Shown here: in pieces, positions 8,170-16,008 of the stretch
Position numbering within the stretch: position 1 is the stretch's first letter
Layout of the letters: the number at the start of each line of letters is the position of its first letter
NCBI GenBank assembly: GCA_002314805.1
Contig: DCHJ01000082.1
Span: forward strand, 713 to 24,937
From: Lachnospiraceae bacterium UBA1755
GTDB taxonomy: Bacteria > Bacillota > Clostridia > Lachnospirales > Lachnospiraceae
DNA: 24,225 nucleotides
Direction of reading: 5' to 3'
The notes under the pieces: generated by a model
What the model saw: the letters and a program-made list of their open reading frames with translations, nothing else
What the model was told of the DNA's origin: nothing
The model's database searches: none
Program-made: the position numbers and the translations under genes

Positions 8170-8465
8170 TCGGGGAGCCATATACAGGGAGTAAACCCGT
8201 CAGATCAGCCGGGTGCAGCGATGTATAAGCGCAGTATGTTCAAGATCCTTGGCAAGCCGGGGTATTGACCGGGGAGCCATGTACAGGGAGTAAACCCGTC
8301 AGATCAGCCGGGTGCAGGGTTGAACAAGCGCAGTGTGTTCAAGATCCCCGGCAAGCGGGGTATTGATCGGGGAGCCATGTGCCGGGAGTAAACCCGTCAG
8401 ATCAGCCGGGTGCAGAGTTGTATAAGCGCAGTGTGTTCAAGATCCTTGGCAAGCCGGGGTATTGA
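8170..8465. repeat. three tandem copies of the last 99 bp of pgi
   Basis: Units 8170-8268 (99 bp), 8269-8366 (98 bp, one base lost) and 8367-8465 (99 bp) align without gaps, apart from that loss, to 8071-8169, the last 33 codons of pgi with the stop. The final stretch (TTCAAGATCCTTGGCAAGCC and on to TGA) is nearly unchanged, while the first half has diverged. All three copies share changes not found in the gene, such as GTCAGATCAGCCGGGTGCAG, so an already altered first copy was amplified. Units 1 and 3 keep the frame and the stop. No start site is present, so these are repeats rather than genes. Confidence 0.95.
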
Positions 8466-8689
8466 TGGCTGTGCCATACTGTGGCAGGCAGTGAGTCAGT
8501 GCGGAGCGGATGAAGACTGCGGAATGCGCACCCGCAATTCATAAATATGATTCTTTCGTTTTACAGTCCTGAGACGAAGGCCGTCAGCAGGGCATCGGGA
8601 ATGCAGGTCCGTCGCCGCAAGGTGAAGGGCGGTTAAAGATACACAGGAGTCAGGGAGATGACCCCGGTTCATCCGGCAAAGGAGTGGTT
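8466..8689 (+). other. leader region of the 8690-12163 gene group
   Basis: Between the pgi-derived repeats and the next start codon there is no credible gene. A TATGAT at 8546-8551 could be a -10, but no matching -35 was found. The following GC-rich stretch (about 8565-8635) could fold, yet it matches no riboswitch or leader I recognise. Confidence 0.3.
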
Positions 8690-9781
8690 ATGGATCCTAA
8701 TACAAATGTGAATGAGTTCTTAGAGGCTGCCAAGGCTGCTATTGCGCAGGCAGGAGCGATCGGTGCGGAGACTGCCGGTCTCAGGAAGGAACGGGAAGAG
8801 GCTGAAAACAGGGTCAACGGGCTGAAAAAGGATCAGTCTGAACAGATTGCTGATACCTGCAGAAGGCGCAGGGCGGAGATCGATAAAACCTATGGAGCGG
8901 AGCTCGACAAGTGCAATGTCCAGCTCAAAAAGGCTCAGCAGCGCAGGGAAAAGGCCAGGAATCAGGGCATGAAGGAAAGGATCGCGGATGAGACTGCGGA
9001 TATTAAGGCAGATATCAAGGCGATCAATGCAAGGATCAGGGCGGATTTCAAGGCTGAGCATGTGCCGGGCTGCTGCAACAGCAGGTTTTTCGGGGCTTTG
9101 TATTTCCCGGACGGGCTAGGGGATGTGCTCATTATTATCATCTCTTTTGCAGTTGCTTTTTTTGTGATACCCTACGGAATGTATAAGCTCTTTTTTGACG
9201 GGAGCACCGTGGCACTGGTCATTATTTATATCCTGGATGTGCTCCTTTTCGGAGGCATCTACATCGGGATATCACGGCATACCGTGATGGAGCATGCCGA
9301 TGTGCTGCGTCAGGCAAAGCTCCGGCGCAGGGAGATCCGGGAGGACCGCAGGAAGATACAGAGCATCATCCGCAGTATTGAGGAGGACGAGAATGAGTCC
9401 TGCTACGACCTTGCACAATATGATGACGAGATCGCGCATATCAGGCAGCAGCTGGCAGATATCACCATGAAGAAAAATGAAGCGGTCAGCACCTTTGAGA
9501 ATGTTACCAGAAATATCATTGCGGATGAGATCATCTCAGCAGGCAGGCCGGCGATAGATGATGCGGAGAAAAGGCTTGGCGATGTGACGGCAAGGTTTAC
9601 TGCGGCAGAGGCTGCCAGAAAGCAGAAGACAGAGGAGCTGGCCGGGAAATATGAGCCGTACCTGGGCAGGGAATTCATGAGCATTACCAGGATAGAGCGG
9701 CTGCAGGCTATCATCAGCCATGGTACGTCAACTAATATCAGCGAGGCGATAGAGGAATATAACAGGCAGTATGACATCTAG
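8690..9781 (+). CDS. coiled-coil protein with two central membrane segments, function unknown
   Basis: I do not recognise this 363-residue protein. Residues 1-120 are highly charged and look like a long helical coiled coil, rich in K, R, E, A and Q. A short Cys-Cys containing linker follows, then two membrane helices at about 146-168 and 174-194. A second charged coiled-coil stretch (about 200-350) ends the chain. Both coiled coils probably face the same side, the cytoplasm, with a hairpin in the membrane; this is inferred from charge. The ATG at 8690 has AGGAG five bases upstream; a GTG at 8684 overlaps that site. The stop overlaps the next gene by 11 bp, so the two are probably translated together. 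Confidence 0.8.
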   Translation: MDPNTNVNEFLEAAKAAIAQAGAIGAETAGLRKEREEAENRVNGLKKDQSEQIADTCRRRRAEIDKTYGAELDKCNVQLKKAQQRREKARNQGMKERIADETADIKADIKAINARIRADFKAEHVPGCCNSRFFGALYFPDGLGDVLIIIISFAVAFFVIPYGMYKLFFDGSTVALVIIYILDVLLFGGIYIGISRHTVMEHADVLRQAKLRRREIREDRRKIQSIIRSIEEDENESCYDLAQYDDEIAHIRQQLADITMKKNEAVSTFENVTRNIIADEIISAGRPAIDDAEKRLGDVTARFTAAEAARKQKTEELAGKYEPYLGREFMSITRIERLQAIISHGTSTNISEAIEEYNRQYDI

Positions 9782-11243
9782 GGAAAAGCAGAAAAAACAA
9801 TTGAGGATGAGCCAGATCAGGGGCGGATTTTACGGCGTCGAGGACGGCGGTGAGAGCCTCATGCGCGAATATGAAAAGCGCAAAAGGATCCGATTCTGGA
9901 TCATTGCGGGGATGCTCCTTGCAGCCATGATCATTGCGGCTGCTGTCTTCTGGTTCAGCAGATATCACCGATATACATCCTACAGTCTCAAATGGGAAAA
10001 GGAGCTGCCGGAGGGAAGCTTTGTAGGCTATGAGCATTTCGGGGATAATGTACTCAAGTATTCACACGACGGGGCCACATATCTGGACAGGTCAGGCACT
10101 GAGAGATGGATCGACAGCTACGAGATGAACAATCCCCGTGCCTATGTAAGCGGTGATTATGCCTGCATCTACGATATCCAGGGCTACCAGATCAGGATCT
10201 ATGATGTGACAGGACAGGTGGGCACGGCGACGACGCTTATGCCCGTCACAAAGGCCGTGGTCTCGGAAGCAGGCAACTGTGCGTCAATACTGGAGGATGA
10301 TGACGCAAGCTATATCAATTTTTATAAGAAGGACGGTACCGAGCAGGACATTTCGATCAAGACCAGACTGACAGGCGACGGCTATCCCATGGATCTGGCA
10401 CTTTCGCCGGAGGGGACCCGGCTGATAACGGCATTTGCCTATATGGACGGTACCGCACTCAGATCCAAGGTGGTGTTTTATGATTTCTCGGAAATAGGAA
10501 AGAACATTCCCAACAGGCTGGTGGGAGGCTTCGAGGAGCCCTTTAAGGATTCTCTGGTCGCCAGGGTGCGTTTCCTTAATTCCACGTATTCCTATGCTGT
10601 GGCGGATACGGGCATATATTTCTTCTCCTCCAGAAACCTCAGTTCTCCGGAGCTCATAAAGGAGCCTGAGACGGGAGAACGCATCGAGAACATCGTAAAC
10701 TGCGGCAGCGAGGTCGCGGTAATTTACTCGGATCTGGAGACGGATGCACAGGCGGCTGAAAGAGCCCGGGCCCGAAAGGACGGTACAGCCGTGGGCGGAG
10801 ACCGTACAGGGTCAGGCGGCGCAGACGGAGGCAGCACAGACGGCGGCAGGGTGAAGCCGGATGAAGCTGCGGGTGCGCAGGGGGAGGATGAGGACAGCCA
10901 GAGGGCTTTGAAGGATCAGGCTGCGAAAGGTTCCGGAGAAAAGCAGGGAGAAAGTCGGGGAGACAGTCCGGGAGAGAAGGAAGCATACCGGCTGGTGATA
11001 TACCGCGGTGATGGGTCTGAGGTCCTCAATAAAAAATTTACCTGCGATTATGACCATGTGAATACAGACGGCACATATTTCTATTTCAAAGGTACAGATT
11101 CGCTTAATATATTCAATAAGTACGGAATCGTAAAATACTCGGGAAGCATGGAGGATCCGGCATACATGATCACAAAGGCACAGGGGGCAGGCTGCTTCGT
11201 CTTCTCGGGAACAAATTATATAAGGGAGTATCAGTTCAAATGA
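9771..11243 (+). CDS. membrane-anchored DUF5711-like beta-propeller protein
   Basis: A 490-residue protein with a basic cytoplasmic N-terminus and one membrane helix at about 44-62. The extracytoplasmic part resembles, from memory, the DUF5711 family, whose members look like PQQ-type propellers (YSLKWEKELPEGS, GDNVLKYSHDGATYLDRSG, VSGDYACIYD). No catalytic residues are evident; a sensing or scaffold role is only a guess. Residues about 324-404 form a low-complexity insert rich in G, D, E, K and A that interrupts the propeller before AYRLVIYRGDGSEV. The start overlaps the preceding gene by 11 bp, and the TGA stop overlaps the next ATG by 4 bp, so all three genes appear to be one operon. The family name should be checked by profile search. 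Confidence 0.8.
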   Translation: MTSREKQKKQLRMSQIRGGFYGVEDGGESLMREYEKRKRIRFWIIAGMLLAAMIIAAAVFWFSRYHRYTSYSLKWEKELPEGSFVGYEHFGDNVLKYSHDGATYLDRSGTERWIDSYEMNNPRAYVSGDYACIYDIQGYQIRIYDVTGQVGTATTLMPVTKAVVSEAGNCASILEDDDASYINFYKKDGTEQDISIKTRLTGDGYPMDLALSPEGTRLITAFAYMDGTALRSKVVFYDFSEIGKNIPNRLVGGFEEPFKDSLVARVRFLNSTYSYAVADTGIYFFSSRNLSSPELIKEPETGERIENIVNCGSEVAVIYSDLETDAQAAERARARKDGTAVGGDRTGSGGADGGSTDGGRVKPDEAAGAQGEDEDSQRALKDQAAKGSGEKQGESRGDSPGEKEAYRLVIYRGDGSEVLNKKFTCDYDHVNTDGTYFYFKGTDSLNIFNKYGIVKYSGSMEDPAYMITKAQGAGCFVFSGTNYIREYQFK

Positions 11244-12163
11244 TATACATAGGAATAGATCTTGGCGGCACAGCCATTAAATTCGGCAAGGCAGACAGTG
11301 AAGGCAATATAATTGAAAAGTGGGAGATACCGACTCCTGAAGACGTGATCTCTGCCATGGCAGGACAGATCAGTTCAAGATGTGATCTGAAGGAAGTGGC
11401 AGGCGTAGGAATGACAGTGCCCGGACCCATAAGGGCAGACGGATTTCTGCCGCTCTGTCCCAACGTTGCAGCTCTCAGGGACTGCTATCCGGCACAGATG
11501 CTGAAGGCTGCACTGGGAGAAGAAGGGGCACATATCAGATGCGCGGCAGGCAATGACGGCAAGCTGGCAGCACTGGGAGAGTATACCTACGGAGCAGCGA
11601 AAAATTACGATTCCTGTATCATGGCTACCATCGGTACGGCTATCGGAGGCGGAGTGATAATAAACGGAAATATGCTTTACGGTGCGCATGATGTGGCCGG
11701 AGAGCTTAGCCATATACATGTCAGGGATGATGAGACCGTACAGTGCGGCTGCGGAGGCTATGGCTGCCTTGAGCAGGTATCAAGCGGTACAGGTCTTGTA
11801 AGAGAGGCAAGGCGCGCACTGGAAAGGGACGATACGCCGTCTGTGCTGCGGGAGCTGCCTGCGGAGGAGATCACTGCAAAGAAGATACTGGATGCAGGAA
11901 AGGCAGGTGATAAGCTGGCAGATGGCGTGGTACGTTTCTGCTTCGGTTTCCTGGGGAGAGCCTTTGCTGCCATGAGCTGTATCGTGGATCCGGAGGTATT
12001 CATCCTGGGAGGCGGCGTGTCACGTGCAGGCAGCTACCTCACTGATATCGTCAATGAAGAATATGTCCGTACACTCAAGATATCAAAGATTCCGGCAAAG
12101 ATACTGCTGGCAGAGCTCGGCAACGATGCCGGGATACTCGGCGCAGTAGCGTGTTTACAGTAG
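11240..12163 (+). CDS. ROK-family glucokinase
   Basis: A 307-residue sugar kinase of the ROK family, probably making glucose-6-phosphate from glucose with ATP, just ahead of Pgi in metabolism. The ATP-binding DLGGT is at residues 7-11. The catalytic Asp106 lies in GNDGKLAALGEY. GELSHIHV with His158 and CGCGGYGCLEQ (Cys169, Cys171, Cys176) form the usual ROK zinc site. There is no N-terminal helix-turn-helix, so it is a kinase rather than a NagC-type repressor. Its ATG shares four bases (ATGA) with the preceding stop. Substrate could also be mannose or N-acetylmannosamine, but nearby pgi favours glucose. A palindrome begins at the very stop codon. Confidence 0.92.
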   Translation: MIYIGIDLGGTAIKFGKADSEGNIIEKWEIPTPEDVISAMAGQISSRCDLKEVAGVGMTVPGPIRADGFLPLCPNVAALRDCYPAQMLKAALGEEGAHIRCAAGNDGKLAALGEYTYGAAKNYDSCIMATIGTAIGGGVIINGNMLYGAHDVAGELSHIHVRDDETVQCGCGGYGCLEQVSSGTGLVREARRALERDDTPSVLRELPAEEITAKKILDAGKAGDKLADGVVRFCFGFLGRAFAAMSCIVDPEVFILGGGVSRAGSYLTDIVNEEYVRTLKISKIPAKILLAELGNDAGILGAVACLQ

Positions 12164-12202
12164 GGACGGTTCTCGTGTAAACACATGTTTACGCGAGAAC
12201 TA
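12163..12202. repeat. long imperfect palindrome abutting the glucokinase stop
   Basis: GTTCTCGTGTAAACA (12169-12183) pairs with TGTTTACGCGAGAAC (12186-12200), with one non-Watson-Crick position. The left part GGGACGGTTCTCGTGTAAA is identical to the left arm of the palindrome at 12441-12490, so the two belong to one family. It may work as a transcript end, but it has no U-run. Confidence 0.8.
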
Positions 12203-12284
12203 TCCACACCATGTGATACAACCGCAGTAAGGACTGAAAGATACCGACAGTCAGTCGGTGAAACCGAGATAAATACTATTTTTA

Positions 12285-12311
12285 TTAGCACTCGCACTTG
12301 ACGAGTGCTAA
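12285..12311. promoter_or_regulatory. CIRCE element (HrcA operator)
   Basis: TTAGCACTC (12285-12293), a 9-bp spacer and GAGTGCTAA (12303-12311) match the CIRCE consensus exactly. HrcA binds this element and represses heat-shock genes. It overlaps the -35 of the clpB promoter, so binding would block RNA polymerase. No CtsR-type operator was found. Confidence 0.97.
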
Positions 12312-12326
12312 TTTTGGGTATATAGT
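12298..12326 (+). promoter_or_regulatory. clpB promoter
   Basis: TTGACG (12298-12303) and TATAGT (12321-12326) are 17 bp apart, close to the sigma-A consensus. The -35 lies in the spacer and right arm of the CIRCE element. Transcription would begin near 12333, leaving a leader of about 190 nt that includes the 13-bp repeats and the long hairpin. Confidence 0.8.
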
Positions 12327-12405
12327 ATAGTAAACGACGGTGTTCTAAAGAATATAGAACATGCACGACAGTCGAGGGATGAGTGACATGGGGACGGACA
12401 CGGAG

Positions 12406-12444
12406 AGCTGACAGGGGGAGCTGACAGGGGGAGCTGACAAGGGG
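12406..12444. repeat. 13-bp tandem repeat, three copies, in the clpB leader
   Basis: AGCTGACAGGGGG occurs at 12406-12418 and 12419-12431, then as AGCTGACAAGGGG at 12432-12444. The last copy runs into the left arm of the large hairpin. It may have arisen by slippage at the edge of that element. Confidence 0.88.
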
Positions 12445-12490
12445 ACGGTTCTCGTGTAAAGATACCTTCCTTTACACGAGAACCGTCCCC
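12441..12490. repeat. perfect 21-bp stem palindrome in the clpB leader
   Basis: The arm 12441-12461 is perfectly complementary to 12470-12490 around an 8-nt loop. It starts GGGGACGGTTCTCGTG and ends CGAGAACCGTCCCC. Flanking CTGACA and CTGTCA sequences and an outer pair (ATGGGGACGG at 12389-12398, CCGTCCCCACAT at 12499-12510) could extend the structure to the edge of the ribosome site (12511-12519). There is no U-run. It resembles REP-like palindromes that I associate, from memory and uncertainly, with Y1-type transposases of Clostridia. Confidence 0.88.
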
Positions 12491-12525
12491 CTGTCACCCC
12501 GTCCCCACATGGAGGGAGGTATCGT

Positions 12526-15114
12526 ATGAATATAGACAGATTTACACAGAAGAGTATTGAAGCGATCAGGAATACTGAAAAGGTGGCACATGACTACGGC
12601 AATCAGTCCATAGAGCAGTCTCATCTGCTCATGTCACTTATGCAGCTTGAGGGAAGCCTGATAGGCAGTCTCATAGAAAAGATGGGCACGGACCGCAGCA
12701 TGTTTGAAAAGGAGGTGGAGGCGGTCATAGGCAGGCTGCCCAAGGTACAGGGCGGACAGGCATATATTGGCAATGATCTTAATAACGTGCTTATCAATGC
12801 ACAGGATGAGGCCGCAGCCATGGGCGATGAGTATGTGAGTGTGGAGCATCTCATGCTCTGCCTGATCAGATATGCCGACCGCAGCATGAAGGAGCTTTTC
12901 AGAAAGTACAAGATCACAAGAGAGAGCTTCCTCAAGGTATTAAGCGAGGTAAGGGGTAACCAGCGTGTGACAAGTGATAATCCCGAGGCGACCTATGATA
13001 CGCTCAATAAATACGGTCAGGATCTGGTGAAAAGGGCAAGAGATGCAAAGCTTGACCCGGTCATCGGACGGGACGCAGAGATACGTCAGACGATCCAGAT
13101 ACTGAGCAGAAAGACCAAGAACAATCCGGTACTCATAGGTGAGCCCGGTGTCGGCAAGACGGCAGTAGTAGAAGGTCTTGCGCAGCGTATTGCCAAGGGA
13201 GATGTGCCCGTATCATTAAGGGATAAGCAGCTTTTTGCCCTTGATCTTGCAAGCCTTGTGGCAGGAGCAAAATACAGAGGCGAATTTGAGGAAAGACTCA
13301 AGGCTGTCCTGGAAGAGGTAAAGAAATCAGAGGGAAAGATAATCCTTTTCATCGATGAGCTCCATACAATCGTCGGAGCAGGAAAGACAGAGGGGGCGAT
13401 GGATGCAGGAAATATGCTCAAGCCTATGCTGGCACGTGGTGAGCTTCATTGCATCGGCGCCACCACTCTTGACGAATACAGAAAGTACATCGAGAAGGAT
13501 GCGGCTCTGGAACGGCGTTTCCAGCCCGTACTGGTAGGGCAGCCCACTGTAGAGGATACTGTCTCGATCCTGAGAGGACTTAAGGAGCGTTATGAGAATT
13601 TCCATCATGTTAAGATATCCGACGGCGCTCTGGTCGCTGCAACAGCCCTGAGCAACAGGTATATCACAGACAGGTTCCTGCCGGACAAGGCCATCGATCT
13701 GGTCGATGAGGCATGCGCGCTTGTAAGGACAGAGATGGATTCAATGCCGGCAAAGCTGGATGAGCTCAGAAGGAAGTGCATGCAGCTGGAGATCGAGGAG
13801 GTAGCGCTTAAGAAGGAAACAGACAGCCTGAGCAGAGAGCGGCTTTCCTCACTTCAGGCAGAGCTTGCGGAGCTGCACAGTCAGTTTGACGCAATGCAGG
13901 CCCAGTGGGAGAACGAAAAAGCATCGCTTGAGAAGCTCGCGTCTCTCCGCCAGCAGAATGAAGACCTTAACAATGAGATACAGGCCGCACAGCGCAATTA
14001 TGATTTTGAAAAGGCCGCCGAGTTACAATATGGTGCGCTCCCGCAATTACAGAAGGAGCTTGCGGAAGAGGAAGCGCGTATAAAGAAGTCAGGACCTGTG
14101 CTGGTGCATGAATCTGTAACCGAGGACGAGATCGCCGGCATCATATCAAGATGGACAGGGATACCCGTAAGCAAGCTCAACGAATCCGAGAAGAGCAAGA
14201 CTCTGCATCTGGACGGGGTGCTGCATAAGAGAGTCGTGGGTCAGGATGAAGCGGTAGAGAAGGTTGCGGAGTGCATCCAGAGGAGCAAGGCCGGTATCAA
14301 GGATCCAAGTAAGCCGATCGGTTCCTTCCTCTTCCTCGGTCCTACCGGTGTGGGTAAGACAGAGCTGGCAAAGAGCCTTGCAGAGGCACTCTTTGACGAT
14401 GAGAGCAATATGGTGCGTATCGATATGAGTGAATATATGGAGAAGTTCTCCGTATCCAGACTTATCGGAGCGCCTCCCGGATACGTGGGCTACGACGAGG
14501 GCGGACAGCTGACGGAGGCAGTGCGCAGGAAGCCCTATTCGGTGGTGCTCTTTGATGAGATCGAGAAGGCTCATCCGGATGTGTTCAATATCCTGCTTCA
14601 GGTGCTCGATGACGGACGTATCACAGATTCGCTGGGCAAGACAGTGGATTTCAAGAACACAATTATCATCATGACCTCCAATATCGGCGCAGGATACCTC
14701 ATAGACGGGATCGGCTGTGACGGAGAGATCAGGGATGAAGCACAGAGCGCTGTGATGGATGAGCTGCGCAGTCATTTCCGCCCCGAGTTCCTCAACAGAC
14801 TTGACGAGATAATCATGTTCAAGCCCCTTACCCGTGACAATATAGGCGGCATCATCGACCTTATCGTCAGAGACGTCAACAAGAGACTTGCGGCGCAGGA
14901 GCTCAGTATTGAATTGACCGCTCCTGCAAAGAAGTATATAATTGATAACGGTTACGATCCTGTGTACGGAGCACGTCCTCTCAGGCGTTATGTACAGAAA
15001 TACGTTGAGACGGCAGCCGCAAAATTGATCCTGGGCGAAGGCGAGCTCCATCAGGGCGACGTGATCAAATTTGACGTCAAGGACGGCGAACTGGCCGCAG
15101 ACATCACACGATAA
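12526..15114 (+). CDS. clpB: ATP-dependent disaggregase ClpB (Hsp100)
   Basis: ClpB is a hexameric AAA+ machine that, with DnaK, pulls apart aggregated proteins after heat or other stress, in the cytoplasm. The 862 residues have the standard order: Clp N domain (about 1-145), AAA domain 1 with Walker A GEPGVGKT at 205-212, a middle coiled-coil domain (about 400-530), AAA domain 2 with Walker A GPTGVGKT at 605-612, and a C-terminal domain. Sensor and pore motifs such as KYRGEFEERL and GYVGYDEGG are present. The long middle domain sets it apart from ClpC, ClpA and ClpE. GGAGGGAGG (12511-12519) is a strong ribosome site six bases before the ATG. A CIRCE element in the promoter points to HrcA control. 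Confidence 0.98.
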   Translation: MNIDRFTQKSIEAIRNTEKVAHDYGNQSIEQSHLLMSLMQLEGSLIGSLIEKMGTDRSMFEKEVEAVIGRLPKVQGGQAYIGNDLNNVLINAQDEAAAMGDEYVSVEHLMLCLIRYADRSMKELFRKYKITRESFLKVLSEVRGNQRVTSDNPEATYDTLNKYGQDLVKRARDAKLDPVIGRDAEIRQTIQILSRKTKNNPVLIGEPGVGKTAVVEGLAQRIAKGDVPVSLRDKQLFALDLASLVAGAKYRGEFEERLKAVLEEVKKSEGKIILFIDELHTIVGAGKTEGAMDAGNMLKPMLARGELHCIGATTLDEYRKYIEKDAALERRFQPVLVGQPTVEDTVSILRGLKERYENFHHVKISDGALVAATALSNRYITDRFLPDKAIDLVDEACALVRTEMDSMPAKLDELRRKCMQLEIEEVALKKETDSLSRERLSSLQAELAELHSQFDAMQAQWENEKASLEKLASLRQQNEDLNNEIQAAQRNYDFEKAAELQYGALPQLQKELAEEEARIKKSGPVLVHESVTEDEIAGIISRWTGIPVSKLNESEKSKTLHLDGVLHKRVVGQDEAVEKVAECIQRSKAGIKDPSKPIGSFLFLGPTGVGKTELAKSLAEALFDDESNMVRIDMSEYMEKFSVSRLIGAPPGYVGYDEGGQLTEAVRRKPYSVVLFDEIEKAHPDVFNILLQVLDDGRITDSLGKTVDFKNTIIIMTSNIGAGYLIDGIGCDGEIRDEAQSAVMDELRSHFRPEFLNRLDEIIMFKPLTRDNIGGIIDLIVRDVNKRLAAQELSIELTAPAKKYIIDNGYDPVYGARPLRRYVQKYVETAAAKLILGEGELHQGDVIKFDVKDGELAADITR

Positions 15115-15218
15115 TGCATACCGGCGGTTTTGGCAGCTGCTCCGGTCCTGTACCGGAAAGCGGAAGACAGGTGAATTGCGGGTGTGAAGGGCTAAGGAGC
15201 CGGAAACGGTAAACGGTC

Positions 15219-15959
15219 ATGATAAGGTTTCTGCTTTGCATAATAGAACTGCTCATATACTTCGTCATAATGATACCTGTGATGCTCATAGCAGTCCTGG
15301 TAAGGATCGGGTCGAAGAGACAGGCACACAGGCTGATCCAGGCATTCCTCAGGACGGAATTCAGAGTACTCATGTGGCTGACAGGCTGCAGGGTGACTGT
15401 AAACGGGGGAGACAATATCCCGGTGATCGCCGCAGACGGCATGTCGGTGGAGCCCTGTCTTTTCGTTGCAAATCACAGGAGTATATTTGATATAGTTCTT
15501 GCCTATGCCTATACAAGGCAGCTGCTCTCCTTCGTGGCAAAGAAGGAGGTCAGAGGCATACCGCTGGTTGGCTGGCTCATGGCACTTATGAACGGAGTAT
15601 TCCTTGACCGGCGTGATCTCAGACAGGGTCTTGAGAGCATAAACAAGGCACAGTCCCTGATCACTGATTCAAGGATATCAGTATGGATATTCCCGGAGGG
15701 CACAAGGTCAAAGGGTGAGGATGAGAGAGACCTCCTTGAATTCAAACCGGGCAGCTTCAGGGCAGCGACCAGGACAGGCGCACCCATAGTGCCGGTACTG
15801 CTCTCAGGTACAAGAGAGATATTTGAAAGCCATCTGCCGTGTATAAGACCGTGCAATGTAAGCATCACCTACGGACAGCCGGTATGGCCGGACGAGCTGG
15901 ATGACGAGGAAAAAAAGCATATCGCAGAATATTTCAGGGAGCTGATCAGAGAAATGTGA
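15219..15959 (+). CDS. plsC: PlsC-type 1-acyl-glycerol-3-phosphate acyltransferase
   Basis: It probably transfers a fatty acyl group to lysophosphatidic acid, giving phosphatidic acid for membrane lipid synthesis at the inner membrane face. The 246-residue protein starts with hydrophobic membrane segments (about 1-30, and a second near 45-60). The acyltransferase motifs are in order: NHRSIFD at 85-91 (the H-x4-D charge relay), FLDRRD, FPEGTRS at 158-164, and APIVPV. The ribosome site before the ATG at 15219 is weak; no better start was seen. It follows clpB after 104 bp and may share its transcript. The family includes several glycerolipid acyltransferases, so the substrate is inferred. Confidence 0.9.
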   Translation: MIRFLLCIIELLIYFVIMIPVMLIAVLVRIGSKRQAHRLIQAFLRTEFRVLMWLTGCRVTVNGGDNIPVIAADGMSVEPCLFVANHRSIFDIVLAYAYTRQLLSFVAKKEVRGIPLVGWLMALMNGVFLDRRDLRQGLESINKAQSLITDSRISVWIFPEGTRSKGEDERDLLEFKPGSFRAATRTGAPIVPVLLSGTREIFESHLPCIRPCNVSITYGQPVWPDELDDEEKKHIAEYFRELIREM

Positions 15960-15972
15960 CGGCAGCTGCATT

Positions 15973-16008
15973 CCAGAAGCGCATCGGAGAGATCCGGTGC
16001 GCTTCTGG
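15973..16008 (+). terminator. 16-bp hairpin after plsC
   Basis: CCAGAAGCGCATCGGA (15973-15988) pairs with TCCGGTGCGCTTCTGG (15993-16008) around a GAGA tetraloop, with one G-T pair. Only TTGT follows, so termination would be weak; a 3'-end stabilising hairpin is equally possible. Confidence 0.65.

Noticed and set aside
6529..8465. Diversity-generating retroelement (variable and template repeats at a gene's 3' end)
   Set aside because: The genes are housekeeping enzymes, there is no reverse transcriptase in the window, and the differences between copies are not limited to adenine positions.
4979..8465. CRISPR-like arrays
   Set aside because: The repeats are contiguous with no unique spacers, differ between copies, and no cas genes are nearby.
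8170..8465. C-terminally extended Pgi made by stop-codon readthrough
   Set aside because: Units 1 and 3 are in frame, but unit 2 has lost a base, every in-frame unit keeps its stop, and no readthrough signal is evident.
14146..15051. A 301-residue open frame on the minus strand inside clpB
   Set aside because: It lies fully opposite conserved clpB sequence, has no ribosome site or recognisable motif, and is explained by the codon pattern of clpB.
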